Under the pieces are notes generated by a model. The model was given only the letters and a program-made list of their open reading frames with translations, made no database searches and was not told where the DNA came from. Of a DNA stretch of 64,000 bases, positions 63,056-64,000 are shown in pieces. The stretch is taken from contig JAGKQI010000105.1 in the NCBI GenBank assembly GCA_018806915.1, positions 620,001 through 684,000 on the forward strand, written 5' to 3'. Position numbers and translations under genes: made by a program. How positions within the stretch are numbered: the stretch's first letter is position 1; every line of letters starts with the position of its first letter. The stretch comes from Phytophthora colocasiae (lineage: Eukaryota > Oomycota > Peronosporomycetes > Peronosporales > Peronosporaceae).

Positions 63056-64000
63056 TCAATTACGGAGCAACGCCTTTAACTCCAACCCTGAAGCGAGCTT
63101 CTTGGTTTTGGCGGTTCGGCGGTGAGCGCGAATGAAATTTTTCACCATCGCCGGTACATCTTCCAGTAGCGTAACAGCGGGTTCCCAGGAATCCTCTGCA
63201 CTGGAAAGTCCACGCCAGTTGACCAAGAGCTCAAAGCGTTTGCCCGCATCACTGTAGCGGGAATCCAGGATCTGAGCGACGACGTGACCCTCACTGTTAT
63301 GGGCGATGTGGTGAAGCAGCTCCTCTGTGACGTTCAAAGTGGCGTCGCTGTAGAACTTGAGTCTTGATGCGTGAACTTCACGCTCGTCACCGGTTAGTAG
63401 GTTTTTCACTGCGAAAATCCAGGCGGATACAGCCTTCGTGACTTGAGCCGGACCGCACCATTTCACACGGAGCTTTGCACGCGTGTGTGCCCAGACGTCC
63501 GCGTAGAGAACATAATCGCCGATGTCATATTGCGCCATTGACATGCCGTTAGTGCGAGCATGTTTCCGCCCTAGAGCACGAGCAGCCCTACTTGCTTGGG
63601 CGACGGACTTGTGCATGTTGTCAAGGGCCTCACGGAGCGCCTCAAAGTCCGATTTACGTGTAGCCGTCAGTTTGGACAGAGTCGTGGGTTCGAGCGGGGC
63701 CGGCAGGGAGATGGCGTCCAGCGGCGACACAGCAGGGATCCCGGTCATGACTGTCACCGGGGCATGATCCGCGAGAGATTTCGCCGGCGTGTGATTAAGC
63801 GCGAGCTGCACCACCTTGGTCAGGCGGGGCCAATCCTTTGTAGATAGGCGCCATTCTGAAAGTAGAGACCGAAAGCAGCGTAGAGTTTCGCGCATCACCA
63901 CCTCCACCGTGTCATTGGCCCATGGACAACGGGCGGTGGTGAAATGGTGGTGGGCTCCCAGGGAGTGTTGCAAAGGCTGGATCACCTCATTTTTGAAATG
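63056..64000 (-). mobile_element. Gypsy-type retrotransposon E, integrase C-terminus and chromodomain (partial)
   Basis: Open to the window edge. The visible part starts in the integrase core (HHHFTTARCPWANDTVEVV, with the catalytic Glu) and continues with VQLALNHTPAKSLADHAP. A GPY/F-like segment (VKWCGPAQVTKAVSAW) and a chromodomain (FELLVNWRGLSSAEDSWEP) follow, then a stop at 63056. It is related to A and D but is a separate family. The rest lies beyond 64000. Confidence 0.88.

Noticed and set aside
1..64000. tRNA or rRNA genes
   Set aside because: None recognised on either strand by eye; a dedicated search (tRNAscan-SE, Infernal) would be needed to exclude short ones.

Overview
The window looks like a nuclear segment from an oomycete, most likely a Phytophthora-like peronosporalean. 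The evidence is compact genes with short 5'-GT...AG-3' introns (mostly 54-80 bp), a cilium gene (CFAP206) expected in a zoospore-forming lineage, autophagy, SPCA and alpha-actinin genes of eukaryotic type, and several chromodomain-carrying Ty3/Gypsy retrotransposons. Species cannot be fixed from the sequence alone.

Positions 1-33300 are gene-rich. In order: a Golgi-type Ca2+/Mn2+ P-type ATPase (minus, cut by the window edge), CFAP206 (plus), alpha-actinin (minus, 3 exons), a CobW/ZNG1-type metal GTPase (minus), a foldback DNA element, a Frag1/DRAM-family membrane protein (minus, 5 exons), an unknown probable mitochondrial membrane protein (plus), an unknown tail-anchored protein (minus), a WW-domain protein ending in a CaaX box (plus, 2 exons), Beclin/ATG6 (plus, 2 exons), a selenocysteine-lyase-like enzyme (minus, 2 exons), a transposon-rich gap with a TTAA-flanked piggyBac-like element, a mitochondrial carrier (plus, 5 exons), a J-domain/ubiquitin-like protein (minus), a small secreted protein (plus), and a multidomain glycerophosphodiesterase (minus, 3 exons). 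These are housekeeping genes without an obvious shared pathway; neighbours are convergent or divergent, not operons.

Positions 33760-55130 are a nested retrotransposon stack. A minus-strand LigB/DODA-like pseudogene is split by Gypsy element A (34077-54927, 5-bp duplication CTCTG). A's gag-pol is interrupted by two full-length copies of a second Gypsy family: B (35128-43422, plus) and C (44084-52481, minus, duplication TTGAG). Removing B and C with one copy of each duplication restores A's reading frame at both junctions. B and C form an inverted repeat of about 8.3 kb per arm around a 661-bp spacer.

The B/C family is the most unusual feature. LTR, gag, pol and an extra long antisense ORF are packed with short perfect hairpins (6-11 bp stems, loops mostly 1-8 nt). 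The hairpins recur every few tens of bases in the stretches I read, far above chance, and I did not see them in A, D or the host genes. In the LTR most B/C differences within hairpins lie in loops. The family also has a textbook -1 frameshift signal at the gag/pol junction and a TGA codon shared by both copies between reverse transcriptase and RNase H.

Positions 55450-64000 hold a second LigB/DODA-like gene with an apparent frameshift at its first catalytic motif, Gypsy element D (56337-61436, minus, duplication ACTGT), a frameshifted multi-pass membrane-protein remnant, and the 3' part of another Gypsy element (E) that runs off the window.
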